A DNA stretch of 64,000 bases from Lentzea pudingi (lineage in GTDB: Bacteria > Actinomycetota > Actinomycetes > Mycobacteriales > Pseudonocardiaceae): the NCBI RefSeq assembly GCF_014646255.1, contig NZ_BMNC01000026.1:1-64000 (forward strand), written 5' to 3'. The notes beneath the pieces are model-generated. The model was not told the origin of the DNA. It made no database searches and was given only the letters and a program-made list of their open reading frames with translations. This document shows, in pieces, positions 50,230 through 59,475 of the stretch. A program made the translations under genes and the position numbers. Position 1 is the stretch's first letter, and each line of letters begins with the position of its first letter.

Positions 50230-51183
50230 TCAACTCGCCAGCGCGAGCGACGGCTTCACGGCGCCGACCGCGCGGCCGTGCCCGAGAACGGGCACCGTGG
50301 CCAGGTCCTCGAGCTTGCTCACGTCCACGCCCAGGCGCTTGAGCACCGCGACGACGACGACCGCGCGGGCACGTGACGAGCCGTCCGCGATCTTCAGCGC
50401 CACGCCCTCGCCGGTGGGCAGGCCGACCGCGTAGACGCCTTCCGCGCCGTCCTTCGCGATGACGCCGGGCAGGGCGTCCATCAGCGCGGTGACGTCGCGG
50501 CCGGTGCCGCCCACCCACTGCGGGTAGGTGTTCATGGCGGTGGCGACGCGGTGTTCGAGGGTGCCCTCCGGCGCGCTGGCGAGGCGGCCGAACGCGCGGG
50601 CGAGGCCGGTGAGGCTGATGGCGAAGATCGGGGCGCCGCAGCCGTCCACGCCGACCTGGGCGACGGGCTCGCCGGCCACGTCCTCGATCGTCTCGCGGGT
50701 CGCGACCTGCAACGGGTGCGTCGGGTCCAGGTAGTCGTGCGTGGACCAGCCGTTGGCGACGCAGGTGGCGAGCATGGCGGCGTGCTTGCCGGAGCAGTTC
50801 ATGTACTTCGGTGCGGCGGCGAGGCCCTGGGCGAGGTGCCGCGCGCGGGCCTCCTCGCCGAGCGGCAGGTCCGCGGTGCACTGCAGCGCGTCCTCGCCCA
50901 GACCGGCCGAGGCGAGGATCCGCAGGGCGCCGGCGACGTGGAAGTCCTCGCCCGAGTGGGAGGCGCTGGCCAGGGCGAGCAGTTCGCCGTCGAGGTCGAG
51001 GCCGGCGCGCAGCATCGCGAGGGCCTGCAGCGGCTTGTTCGACGAGCGCGGGAACGCGACGTCGCCGGGGCGGCCGACGGAGAGGACGGGGCTGCCGGAC
51101 GGGTCAGTGGCGACGACGGTGCCGTGGTGCACCGACTCGAGGAAGTCGCCCCGCCAGACCTCAGCCACCACTTCGTGTGCCAT
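50230..51183 (-). CDS. Asparaginase (L-asparaginase II family)
   Basis: 317 aa from ATG at 51183 (GGAGGGG 5 nt upstream). Family marks: FPRSSNKPLQALAMLRAG, LALASASHSGEDFH, YMNCSGKHAAMLATC and VDGCGAPIFAISLTGLARA. This Rhizobium-type asparaginase family hydrolyses L-asparagine to aspartate and ammonia; no signal peptide, so cytosolic. Divergent from a GntR regulator with a 16-bp palindrome between them, so probably under its control. Confidence 0.92.
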   Translation of the reverse strand: MAHEVVAEVWRGDFLESVHHGTVVATDPSGSPVLSVGRPGDVAFPRSSNKPLQALAMLRAGLDLDGELLALASASHSGEDFHVAGALRILASAGLGEDALQCTADLPLGEEARARHLAQGLAAAPKYMNCSGKHAAMLATCVANGWSTHDYLDPTHPLQVATRETIEDVAGEPVAQVGVDGCGAPIFAISLTGLARAFGRLASAPEGTLEHRVATAMNTYPQWVGGTGRDVTALMDALPGVIAKDGAEGVYAVGLPTGEGVALKIADGSSRARAVVVVAVLKRLGVDVSKLEDLATVPVLGHGRAVGAVKPSLALAS

Positions 51184-51213
51184 GTCGCCCCTCCAGTCCG
51201 TGAGTGAAACTGC

Positions 51214-51229
51214 CAACTGTCGACAGTTG
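51214..51229. promoter_or_regulatory. 16-bp perfect palindrome, GntR operator candidate
   Basis: CAACTGTCGACAGTTG lies in the 103-bp gap between the divergent asparaginase and GntR genes, 31 bp before the asparaginase start. FadR-type GntR proteins bind dyads of this size with a GT..AC core. Confidence 0.68.
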
Positions 51230-51286
51230 ACACGTTCGCTAGTTTAGCGGGAGGACGGCCGGTGCCGTCCAGATCGGGAGACGAAG

Positions 51287-51934
51287 GTGACACCCCCACT
51301 GCACCTGAGCCTGGCCGGGCAGGCCGTGGACGTGCTGCGCGAGCAGGTGCTCACCGGGGAGATCCCCCCGGGCTCGCGGGTCAACGAGGTCGAGGTGGCG
51401 CAGAAGCTCGGCATCAGCCGCGGGCCGTTGCGCGAGGCGATCCGGCACCTGGCCTCCGAGGGGCTGCTGACGCTGGTCCCGCACCGCGGCGCGTTCGTGC
51501 CCGACGCCGGCCCCGAGGACGTCAAGGCGTTGTTCGAGCTGCGGACCGCGCTGGAGTGCGCCGCGGCGGAGCTGGCGGCGTCGCGGCGGACCGACGTCGA
51601 CCTGGTGCGGCTGCAGGACGTGTGCGCGGAGAGCCGGCGCAACTACCGGGCCGGGCAGCCGTTCCCGTACCGGCTGGACCTCGCGTTCCACCAGACGTTG
51701 CTCGACGCCGCCCGGAGCCCGTACATCGCCGAGCAGGTGCGGCTCGTGCAACAACGCGTGGTGTTGCTCCGCAGCGCGCTGGGCGACGACCCGCCGCACC
51801 AGCACGCGTCGATGGACGACCACGACGAACTCGTCCGCACGATCGCCGATGGTGACGCGGCGAAGGCGTCGACGGTGATGCGCAGGCACCTCTCCCGGGT
51901 GTGTGCGCAGATGCTCACGAGTTCGACCCACTAA
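51287..51934 (+). CDS. GntR-family regulator (FCD/FadR type)
   Basis: 215 aa, GTG start. N-terminal winged helix: QAVDVLREQVLTGEIPPGSRVNEVEVAQKLGISRGPLREAIRHLASEGLL; C-terminal FCD helical domain with metal/ligand residues (FELRTALECAAAELA, DLAFHQTLLDAA, DDHDELVRTIADGD, HLSRV). Probably senses a small acid and controls the divergent asparaginase and itself through the palindrome at 51214. Confidence 0.93.
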   Translation: MTPPLHLSLAGQAVDVLREQVLTGEIPPGSRVNEVEVAQKLGISRGPLREAIRHLASEGLLTLVPHRGAFVPDAGPEDVKALFELRTALECAAAELAASRRTDVDLVRLQDVCAESRRNYRAGQPFPYRLDLAFHQTLLDAARSPYIAEQVRLVQQRVVLLRSALGDDPPHQHASMDDHDELVRTIADGDAAKASTVMRRHLSRVCAQMLTSSTH

Positions 51935-51944
51935 CTTCGGTGAC

Positions 51945-54200
51945 ATGACGTTCGGCGCCCGGCTCGTGCAGCACCGCAAGAACGCCGGGCTCAGTCAGGA
52001 AGAGCTCAGCGAGCGGTCCGGCGTCAGCGTCCGCGCGATCAGCGACATGGAACGCGGCCGTGCCCGTTCTCCCCAGCGCCGCACGACCGAGGCCCTGGTC
52101 GATGCCCTGGACCTGGACGAACCCGATCGCGCGGAACTGCGCCTGCTCGCGAGGACCGGCCGGATCGCGCCGGCCGGGCCCGTCTGGTCGCTGCCGATGT
52201 ACGTGGCGGACCTCGTCGGCCGCGACGAAGAGCTCGACGCCATCGCTGGAACCTCCAACGGACTGGTCGTCGTCCACGGCGCTGCGGGCACCGGTAAGAC
52301 GAGCCTCGCGGTGAGGGCCGCTCATCTGCTGGAAGGCCGCTTTCCCGACGGACAGGTGCTCATCGACCTGGAGAGCTCCGCGCAGCCTCTCCAACGGCTG
52401 CTCAAAGACCTTGGCGTGCCCGCCGAACACGTGCCGGAGGACGTGCACGGCCAGACGCGGCTCTACCGCTCGTTGCTCGCGGGCAAACGACTGCTGCTCG
52501 TGCTCGACGGTGCGAGCACGGAGGAGGAGGTCCGCACACTCCGTGCGGATCCGGGCTGCCTCACGATCGTCACGTCCCAGCGCAGGCTCGCCGGGCTGAC
52601 GGGCGCGACGTGGGTCCGGCTCGGCGGGCTCACCGAACCGTGCGCGCTCGAACTGCTCGCGTCGATCGTCGGGGCGCACCGCGTGGAGGCCGATCCCGGG
52701 GCCGCGCGGGAGCTCGTCCGGCTGTGCGGGACGTCGCCGCTCGCGCTCCGGATCGCCGGCAACCGCCTCGCCAGCCGTCCGCGCTGGCCGCTCGGCCACC
52801 TCGTCGAGCAGATCGAGGAACGCCGCCTGGCCGCGCTCACCGCGGGCGACCTCGACGTGCGCGGCGCGTTCGAGGTGTCGCTCGCGCACCTGCCGGAGAC
52901 CGCGCGGCTGGTGTTCCGGCGCCTCGGGCTGCTGATCGGCACGCACGTGACCCCGGAACTCGCCGCCGAACTGGCCGGCACCGGCGTCGCCGAGGCCGAG
53001 CGGGCGCTGGAAGAGCTCACCGACGTCAGCCTGCTCGACCCCGACGACCGCGGGTACGCGATCCACGGCCTCGTGCGGACGTTCGCCACCGGCCTGATCG
53101 ACGCCACCGACGACGACGCGGACGGCAGGATGCTCGCCTGGCTCCTGGAGACCACGGTCGCGGCTGGAGTCCTCTTCGGACAGACGGGCGACGCGCGGCG
53201 CGTCCAGGCACGCCGACGTGCTTTCCCCGATGTGGCAACAGGAAGGCGCTGGCTGGACGAGCACCGCGACCTGCTGCCCCAGACCGTCGAAAGGGCCCAG
53301 GCCAGAGGGCTGCACGAGGACGTGGCCCGCGCGGTGATCGCCCTCTCGCACTACGCGGCCATCGAACCGGGCCTCGTCTGGGAACGCGTCTACCGCCTCG
53401 CCCTCGCCTCCGCGCGCGAGCCGTGGCAGGAGATCGCGGTGCGCGGCCAGCTCGGCTGGGCGTTGTTCGACGTCGCGCACCGGCCGGGACCGGCGCTGGA
53501 GGTGCTGACCGGTGCGGCCCGGATCGCGGAGGAGTCGGGGGAGACCGGGCACCTCGGCTGGATCAGGCTGATCATGTCGGCCGCGCACAGCGGGCTCGGC
53601 CAGTTCGACGAGGCCGAACGCGTGTGCCTGCAGGCGATCGAGTCGATGCACGAGCCAATGGACGAGCACTACGCACGGTCCGTGCTTGGCGTGCTGTGGC
53701 GGTCGATGAACCGCCCGATCGCCGCCGTGACCGCCCACGAAGAAGTAGCGAAGGAACAACGCGCCTACGCCAACACCATCTACGAACTCTCCGCACTGGG
53801 TCGCACGCTCGGATGGCTCGGCCTCGCGCTGATGGACGTCGACCGGCCGGACGAGGCCGTCGAGGCGCTGACGGAGGCCGAGCAGGTCTACCGGCGCGCA
53901 CACATGGCGTCGTGGCTCGCGACGACGTTGTGGCACCGCGGTCTCGCCCATCGCGCGGCGGGCCGTCTCGCCGAATCGGACGAGGACCTGGACAGGGCCC
54001 TCGCCGGGTTCCGCGCGATCGGCGACGGCATCGGGGAGATCGAGATCCTGCGGGCGCTCGCGGACAACGCCGAGTCACAGGGCGAGCACAGCGCGTGGCG
54101 GCGCCATCTGCGAGACTCGCTCGCGGCGTGCGAACGGTGGGACACGGACGCGACGCGCGAGATCGCCGCCGAGGTGCGGGAGCGCTTGGCCGGGGGATGA
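51945..54200 (+). CDS. XRE-NB-ARC-TPR transcriptional regulator
   Basis: 751 aa from ATG at 51945. XRE helix-turn-helix (~1-65: HRKNAGLSQEELSERSGVSVRAISDMERG), then an NB-ARC/STAND ATPase: VGRDEELDAI, P-loop VVHGAAGTGKTSLAVRAA, Walker B KRLLLVLDGAS, CLTIVTSQRR and LCGTSPLALRIAGNRL (GxP). The C-terminal ~350 aa are TPR-like helical repeats (DEAERVCLQAIESM, DEAVEALTEAEQVYR). Such proteins are ATP-dependent regulators in actinomycetes, often of secondary metabolism. Followed after 3 bp by a decayed paralog. Confidence 0.92.
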   Translation: MTFGARLVQHRKNAGLSQEELSERSGVSVRAISDMERGRARSPQRRTTEALVDALDLDEPDRAELRLLARTGRIAPAGPVWSLPMYVADLVGRDEELDAIAGTSNGLVVVHGAAGTGKTSLAVRAAHLLEGRFPDGQVLIDLESSAQPLQRLLKDLGVPAEHVPEDVHGQTRLYRSLLAGKRLLLVLDGASTEEEVRTLRADPGCLTIVTSQRRLAGLTGATWVRLGGLTEPCALELLASIVGAHRVEADPGAARELVRLCGTSPLALRIAGNRLASRPRWPLGHLVEQIEERRLAALTAGDLDVRGAFEVSLAHLPETARLVFRRLGLLIGTHVTPELAAELAGTGVAEAERALEELTDVSLLDPDDRGYAIHGLVRTFATGLIDATDDDADGRMLAWLLETTVAAGVLFGQTGDARRVQARRRAFPDVATGRRWLDEHRDLLPQTVERAQARGLHEDVARAVIALSHYAAIEPGLVWERVYRLALASAREPWQEIAVRGQLGWALFDVAHRPGPALEVLTGAARIAEESGETGHLGWIRLIMSAAHSGLGQFDEAERVCLQAIESMHEPMDEHYARSVLGVLWRSMNRPIAAVTAHEEVAKEQRAYANTIYELSALGRTLGWLGLALMDVDRPDEAVEALTEAEQVYRRAHMASWLATTLWHRGLAHRAAGRLAESDEDLDRALAGFRAIGDGIGEIEILRALADNAESQGEHSAWRRHLRDSLAACERWDTDATREIAAEVRERLAGG

Positions 54201-54203
54201 GGA

Positions 54204-56366
54204 ATGCGGGCGACGACCTTCAGCGAGTTCCTGCGGTTCTACCGGCGGCGGGCGGCTCTCACCCAGGAGGAACTCGCCGCGCGGACCGGGCTGGGCGTCC
54301 GCACGCTGAGCGATCTCGAACGCGGCCGCGTGCACACCCCGCAGGCCCAGACCGTCGACCTGCTGGTGGCCGGGCTGGCACTGACCGACGTCGAAGCCGA
54401 TGAGTTCGTAGGGCTTGCACGGGCGTCAGAGGTCGAGCAGCACGGTCCGTTCACGCAGCATCGACCGGTAGAGCCGCAGACCGTCGGCGGCGTCGGCCGG
54501 CATCTTGGCGTCCGGCACGCCCAACGCCCGGAGCAGCCGGGTGATCGCGCGCGGCGAGCTGCTGTTGCTCCGCTTCACGGCCGATGAGCTTCTCGGCAGG
54601 AGGTGGCCCACAGTCCGTGCGTTCAGGGCGTGGTTGTGCGATGCATTGGCGGTGCGGCGGCGTCGTCCGTGCTGTGCTCGACAACGCCGCGAACGAGGCC
54701 CAGGTCCGGCCGCTGCTGGCCGCCGGTCCCGGTTCGCTCGTGGTCGTGACCAGCCGCTACGTCCTGGCGGGCCTGGCCTGCCGGCACCGGCTCGACCTCG
54801 GCCCGCTGCGGCACGACGGCGCCGTCGCGTTGCTCGCCGCGACCGCGGGGGCCGGCCGGATCGCGGCCGACCGGGAGGCGGCGGACCGGGTGGCGACCCT
54901 GTGCGGCGGGGTGCCGCTGGCCCTCGCCATCGCGGGCCGCACCACGTCGCCGCTGCGGCACCTCGCCGAGCACCCCTCTCCGACGAACGCGCGCGCCTCG
55001 GTGTGCTCGCGACCGGTGACGTCCAGTCCGCACCGCGTTCGAACTGTCCTACCGCCTGCTCACGCCCGAGGCCGCGACGCTCTTCCGCCGGCTCGCGCTG
55101 GTGCACGGCCCGGACACGTCCGTCGCGCTCGCCGCGGTGGCCGCCGGGATCGACGACGCCGAGACGGTGCTGGAGGACCTCGTCGACGCGAGCCTCCTCC
55201 GCCCGGACGCGCCCGGCCGGTACTCGTTCCACGACCTGATCCGTGACTACGCGCGCGAGCGGCTGCACAGCGACGAACCCGACGTGGAGACACATCGCCT
55301 GCGCACACGCGACTGGCTGCTGGACACCGCGACCCGGTCCGCGTCCGCGTTCGTGCCCGGTGACCAGGGCGCGTCGGACCTCGCCGGTGCGGACAGATGG
55401 CTGTCCGACGAGCGGGTGAACTGGCGTGGCGCGTTCCGGGAGGCCGTCGCCGACGGCGCGCACGAACGCGTGCTGGCGCTGGCGAAGGCGATGCACTGGT
55501 ACTCCGACCACCGCGGCACCGGTGAGCTGTGGCTGGAGGTGTACACGGCGGGCGTCGCCGCGGCGGGCGCGCTGGGCGAGTGGGAGAAGCAGGCCCAGCA
55601 GCTCAACTTCGTCGTCTGGGTCTACGTGGCGCGGCACACGAACCTGCCTCAGGCCAAGCGGTGGCACCGTCAGGCGTTGCGGGTGGCTCAGCGGTGCGGC
55701 TCGCTGGCGGAGACGGCGTGGTCGCACTACTACCGGGCCGCCATCGAGAGCCGCGACGGGGATCCTGCGGCGGGCGTGGTCCACGCCAGGCGTGCCGCCG
55801 AACTGTTCCGCGAGGCGCACGAGCCGATGAACGTGGTGCTGACGATGTCGTACCTGGGTGTGTTGCAGCAACGGCAGGGCAGGTTCGACGAGGCTGTCGA
55901 GACGCACCGGGCGTGCGTCGAGCAGGAACGCGCGTTGCGGGGGAGCGACCGCGGCGTGGCGCTGGAGAACGCCGCCCAGCTCGTGTTGCGCCTGGCCGAC
56001 GCCTTGGCCGGAGCGGGGGAGCACGACGAGGCGTTGAACGTGGTGGCGGAGGCCGAGGAACTGCTGGGGCGGGGCTCGGCGAACCTGCTGTCGATGGCCG
56101 GGCACACCCGTGGTCGCGCGCTGGTCGCCGCGGGGCGGTTGGCCGAGGCGCGGAACCAGCTGGCCGGCGCCGTGGAGTCGCTGTCCGACCCGGAGACCAA
56201 GGTGGCCGTGCTGATCGAGATCGCCGGCCTCTGCGACCGCGTGGGCGACCACGACGCCGCCGTGCGGCACCGGGTGCGGGCGCTGGCCGAGAGCGAGGGC
56301 TACGAGTCGCCGGGCATGGCCAGGCTGCAGCACGACCTCGCGGAGGTGCTCGGCCTGTCAGCGTAG
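54204..56366 (+). pseudogene. Decayed XRE-NB-ARC-TPR paralog with internal inversion
   Basis: Starts with an intact XRE domain (RRRAALTQEELAARTGLGVR) and ends with a long TPR region (55101-56366, in frame), but the ATPase part is broken. From 54426 to ~54615 the NB-ARC coding sense lies on the opposite strand (EKLIGREAEQQQLA; RLLRALGVPDAKMPADA; LRLYRSMLRERTVLLDL). The + strand resumes with VLDNAANEAQVRPLLAAGPG. The P-loop is missing. Two more frameshifts lie near 54973 and 55033. So at least three frames plus an inversion: a clear pseudogene. Confidence 0.85.
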
Positions 56367-56741
56367 GACGGTGCTCAGGAAGGCGTCGGCGTCGAACCGC
56401 TCCGTGCCGGGAGGCACGAGCCGGTTGGTGGCGTCGAGGAACTTGCGCAGCGTGCCCGCCGGTACCCGCAGCACCGTCCGGTGCCGGTCGGAGACGAGCT
56501 CCAGCACCAGCACCCGGCTCGAGTGCGGCCGCAACCGGACGTCACCGTCACCCGCTCTCCTGCTCAGGCCCTCGGTGAGCAGGTCCCTGCCCATCACCCA
56601 GGTGGCGGCGGAGTCCCCGACGCGAAACCTCATCGTCACCGCGAAGGGGTCTTCCGACCGGTAGAGCATCTCGGTCTCGACCGGCGCGGTGGAGCCGTCG
56701 GACCGGACGAAGTCGAGGACTGTGCGTGACGCGACCCGCAT
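56358..56741 (-). CDS. SsgA-family sporulation/cell-division regulator
   Basis: 127 aa. SsgA-like (SALP) protein: LYRSEDPFAVTMRFRVG, WVMGRDLLTEGLSRRAGDGDVRL and LELVSDRHRTVLRVP. These proteins of sporulating actinomycetes recruit FtsZ or direct septum and spore-wall synthesis. Which subtype is unclear. It overlaps the pseudogene end by 9 bp and is divergent from the LuxR-ATPase gene; the A/T-rich gap includes a CCAAT-TG-ATTGG dyad (56827-56838). Confidence 0.9.
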   Translation of the reverse strand: MRVASRTVLDFVRSDGSTAPVETEMLYRSEDPFAVTMRFRVGDSAATWVMGRDLLTEGLSRRAGDGDVRLRPHSSRVLVLELVSDRHRTVLRVPAGTLRKFLDATNRLVPPGTERFDADAFLSTVLR

Positions 56742-56964
56742 CGGAACTCCCTGAAGTGTTCGCCTTGGTTACAAGAGGAATGACGTAATGGGCACCGAAT
56801 TGGTTCACGAAGCCATCTGATGATTGCCAATTGATTGGTCGAACAGTTTTCGCGTTCTCGGTGGGTGCTTCGGCCGGTGGTGCTGTGCGAAGGGGCAGAC
56901 CTGCGGAACTTCTGCCGGTGCTTCTGCATGGTCCCGCCGGGCCGCGCGCGATTTGCTGGACGGC

Positions 56965-58899
56965 ATGGTCGCCCCACTTCGCCCCGGCCTCGTCGGCAGC
57001 GCACAGCGCCACGCAGGCAGTTTGCTCGTGGGCAGGGAGCGGGAGATCGCCGTCCTGACGGAGGCGCTCAGCGGTGGCGCTCGCTCGTGCGTTGTGCATG
57101 GTGCAACTGGTATGGGTAAAAGTGCATTGCTGTCCGTTGCGTCTTCAATCGCGGTGCGCAGCGGGTTGAGGCCGGTTCGGGGAATGCGCGCGCTCAGCGG
57201 TGTCGACCGCCACACGGTCCTCGTCGTGGACGACGTCGAACGGCTCAGCGAGCAAGAGGCCGATCGGCTGGCGCGATTCCGGGGCGCGGTGCTGCTCGCC
57301 GGGGATTGTGATCCGGACGTCCTGGCGGTCGTGGACGCCGTGCGCGTGCCGTTGCGGCCGATCGGTGCCGTTGAGGTCGCGGAGATGGTCCGGCGGCGGT
57401 TCGACGTCGAGGTCCCGCCGGAGCTGGCCGCGCTGTGCCTGGAGTACAGCGGCGGTGCTCCCGGGGTGGTGAGCGACGTGCTGGACGTCGTCACGGACCT
57501 GGGGTCGCTGCCGGCGCTGCTGCCCAGACTGCGGTTGCCGCGCCTGCTGCGGGCCGTGCGGCGTGGCTGGGAGGTGCTGGATGCCGACGCGGTGGCGGTC
57601 GCCCGCGCGCTGGCGGTGCTGGGGAGTGCGTCACTGGACGTGCTGTGCGAGGTCGCCGGGATGGGCTCGTTCCGCACCCTGGCCGCGTTCGAACGCCTCG
57701 TCGACGCGCGTCTCGCCGTCGGTGAGCCGATGCGCGTGCGGTCGCCGGCGCTGGGCCACGCGATCCGGCACGAGATGACGCCCGAGTCGCGGGAGGTCCT
57801 GCACGGCGCCGCCGCCCAGGTTCTGCACCGGCGTTGCGATCCGCCGGCCGTCGTCGCCGAGCACGTGGTGGCCCGCGCGGAACCCGTCGGGGCGTCGTGG
57901 GTGGCGCCGGTGCTGCACGACGCGGCGCGGGTGCATCGCGCGGCCGGGCGGCCGGAACAGGCGGCGAGGTGCCTGCGGGCCGCTCTGCGCGAGCCGCTGG
58001 ACGGGGAGATCGCGGAGCGCGTGGCCGTGGCGATGGCGGAGCTGCACCTGCGGTGCGGGATCGCGCCCCGGGCCGACGAGCTCGTCCGGCAGCGGGCCGT
58101 CGCGGGGGAGTGGTTCGACGCGGTGGTGCTCGACTGGCAGTGCGACGAGGACCTGCTCGGCTGCGCGGTTCCCCCGGTCGTCCCGGAGGATCCCGAACGG
58201 GTGCTGCGTGAGCTTCCGGGGAGCGGGCCCCAGCTCGCTCTCACCGGCCTCGGCCTGTTGCGACGAGGTTCCGAACGCCTGGTGCTGGATCTCGCGCCAC
58301 AACTGCGGACTCGGCTCGTCGGCGCGGAACGGGACTGGCTGACCGCGCTGGAGATGTGGGCGCACCGGGCGGGCGGTGACCACGCCGAGGTCGCCCGGCT
58401 GATGCGGGACCTCGCCCAGGCGTCACCGTCGCGGGGGTGTGTGGCGCTCGGGGCGGCGGCGTTCGTGGCGTCCTGTGTGGACGCTGGACGGCCCGGCGAG
58501 GCGCGGGAGATGTTGGTGCGACTCGGTTACACGGGATCGTTGCCCCCGGTGTGGGCCTGCACGCTGTTGGTGCACCAGCGCGCCCGCATGCACCTCGCTC
58601 TCGGGGCCGCCCGGGCCGCGCTGGCCGACGCCGAACGCGCCGGGGCGGCCGAGCTGGCGGACCAGGCGAGGGCGGCGCTGGACCGGCCGCACCGGCCGTT
58701 GCGCGGGGCGGCGTGGGACAGGCTGACGCCGCACGAGTCGCGAATCGTCTTGCTGGTACTGGAAGGAGAGACCAATCGGGCGATCGCGGCACGGTTCGGC
58801 GTGACGCAACGGGCGGTCGAGCTGCATCTGACCCGTGTGTACCGCAAGGTCGGCATCAGCAGGCGAGTGCAGCTCTCCTCCGTTTTCGGGGTCGCTTAG
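56965..58899 (+). CDS. LuxR-family ATPase regulator (LAL type)
   Basis: 644 aa from ATG at 56965. AAA/STAND module: LLVGREREIAVLTEAL, Walker A VVHGATGMGKSALL, Walker B HTVLVVDDVERLS; a helical middle without a clear repeat; C-terminal LuxR HTH (RLTPHESRIVLLVLEGETNRAIAARFGVTQRAVELHLTRVYRKVGI). Short for the LAL class (usually 850-1100 aa). Activates unknown targets, perhaps nearby. The upstream frame to 56824 is not protein-like. Overlaps the convergent LuxR gene by 4 bp. Confidence 0.88.
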   Translation: MVAPLRPGLVGSAQRHAGSLLVGREREIAVLTEALSGGARSCVVHGATGMGKSALLSVASSIAVRSGLRPVRGMRALSGVDRHTVLVVDDVERLSEQEADRLARFRGAVLLAGDCDPDVLAVVDAVRVPLRPIGAVEVAEMVRRRFDVEVPPELAALCLEYSGGAPGVVSDVLDVVTDLGSLPALLPRLRLPRLLRAVRRGWEVLDADAVAVARALAVLGSASLDVLCEVAGMGSFRTLAAFERLVDARLAVGEPMRVRSPALGHAIRHEMTPESREVLHGAAAQVLHRRCDPPAVVAEHVVARAEPVGASWVAPVLHDAARVHRAAGRPEQAARCLRAALREPLDGEIAERVAVAMAELHLRCGIAPRADELVRQRAVAGEWFDAVVLDWQCDEDLLGCAVPPVVPEDPERVLRELPGSGPQLALTGLGLLRRGSERLVLDLAPQLRTRLVGAERDWLTALEMWAHRAGGDHAEVARLMRDLAQASPSRGCVALGAAAFVASCVDAGRPGEAREMLVRLGYTGSLPPVWACTLLVHQRARMHLALGAARAALADAERAGAAELADQARAALDRPHRPLRGAAWDRLTPHESRIVLLVLEGETNRAIAARFGVTQRAVELHLTRVYRKVGISRRVQLSSVFGVA

Positions 58900-59456
58900 A
58901 GCAGGCCGGAGCGCAGCGCCCATGCCACCGCGTGCACCCGGTTGCGCAGCCCGAACCGTTCCAGCAGTTGGTGCAGCGTGTACTTCACGGTCCGTTCCGA
59001 GCAGAACAACCGTGCGGCGACCTCCGCGATCGTGGCGCCGTCGGCCAGCAGCTTCAGCAGTTGCAGGTCGCGGTCGTTGAGCACCGGTGTGCGTTCCTGC
59101 ACGGCTTGGCCGCCGACGAGCAGCTTGATCAGGCGTTCGGCGTTGACGTCGGCTCGCCGCAACGGGATCGCGAGCCCCGCCTGGGCCGCGATCGACGGGG
59201 TGAGGTCGTGCACGCGTGCGGCGATGACCACGATCCTGGCGGATCCACAGGCGCGCAGCCGTGCGGCCTGTTGCGCGCACAGCTCGTTCACCAGGGCCAG
59301 CAGCACATGCGCGTCCGTGCGGTCCTGGACCACTCGCACGCGCGGTGAGTTCTTCAACAGGTGCGTCACGCCGGCCGCGCTGATCAGGTCACGGGACTCC
59401 ACCGCCACGCGCACCGGTTCGATTCCGGAGTCCACGGTTGCCAGGGCACTACTCAT
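58896..59456 (-). CDS. LuxR-family regulator without receiver domain
   Basis: 186 aa from ATG at 59456. The N-terminal ~120 aa resemble a degenerate receiver fold (VRVAVESRDLISAAGVTHLLKN, IVVIAARVHDL, GLAIPLRRADVNAERLIKLL) without the acidic pocket or phospho-Asp. The C-terminal HTH is LNDRDLQLLKLLADGATIAEVAARLFCSERTVKYTLHQLLERFGL. It is probably controlled by something other than phosphorylation. 19 bp upstream of its start is the MaoC gene end on the same strand. Confidence 0.85.
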   Translation of the reverse strand: MSSALATVDSGIEPVRVAVESRDLISAAGVTHLLKNSPRVRVVQDRTDAHVLLALVNELCAQQAARLRACGSARIVVIAARVHDLTPSIAAQAGLAIPLRRADVNAERLIKLLVGGQAVQERTPVLNDRDLQLLKLLADGATIAEVAARLFCSERTVKYTLHQLLERFGLRNRVHAVAWALRSGLL

Positions 59457-59475
59457 GACACGATCGTGCGAAATT

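Noticed and set aside
56824..56964. N-terminal extension of the LAL regulator to 56824
   Set aside because: The extra 47 residues lack family-like sequence and overlap the divergent promoter region; ATG 56965 precedes the first conserved block.
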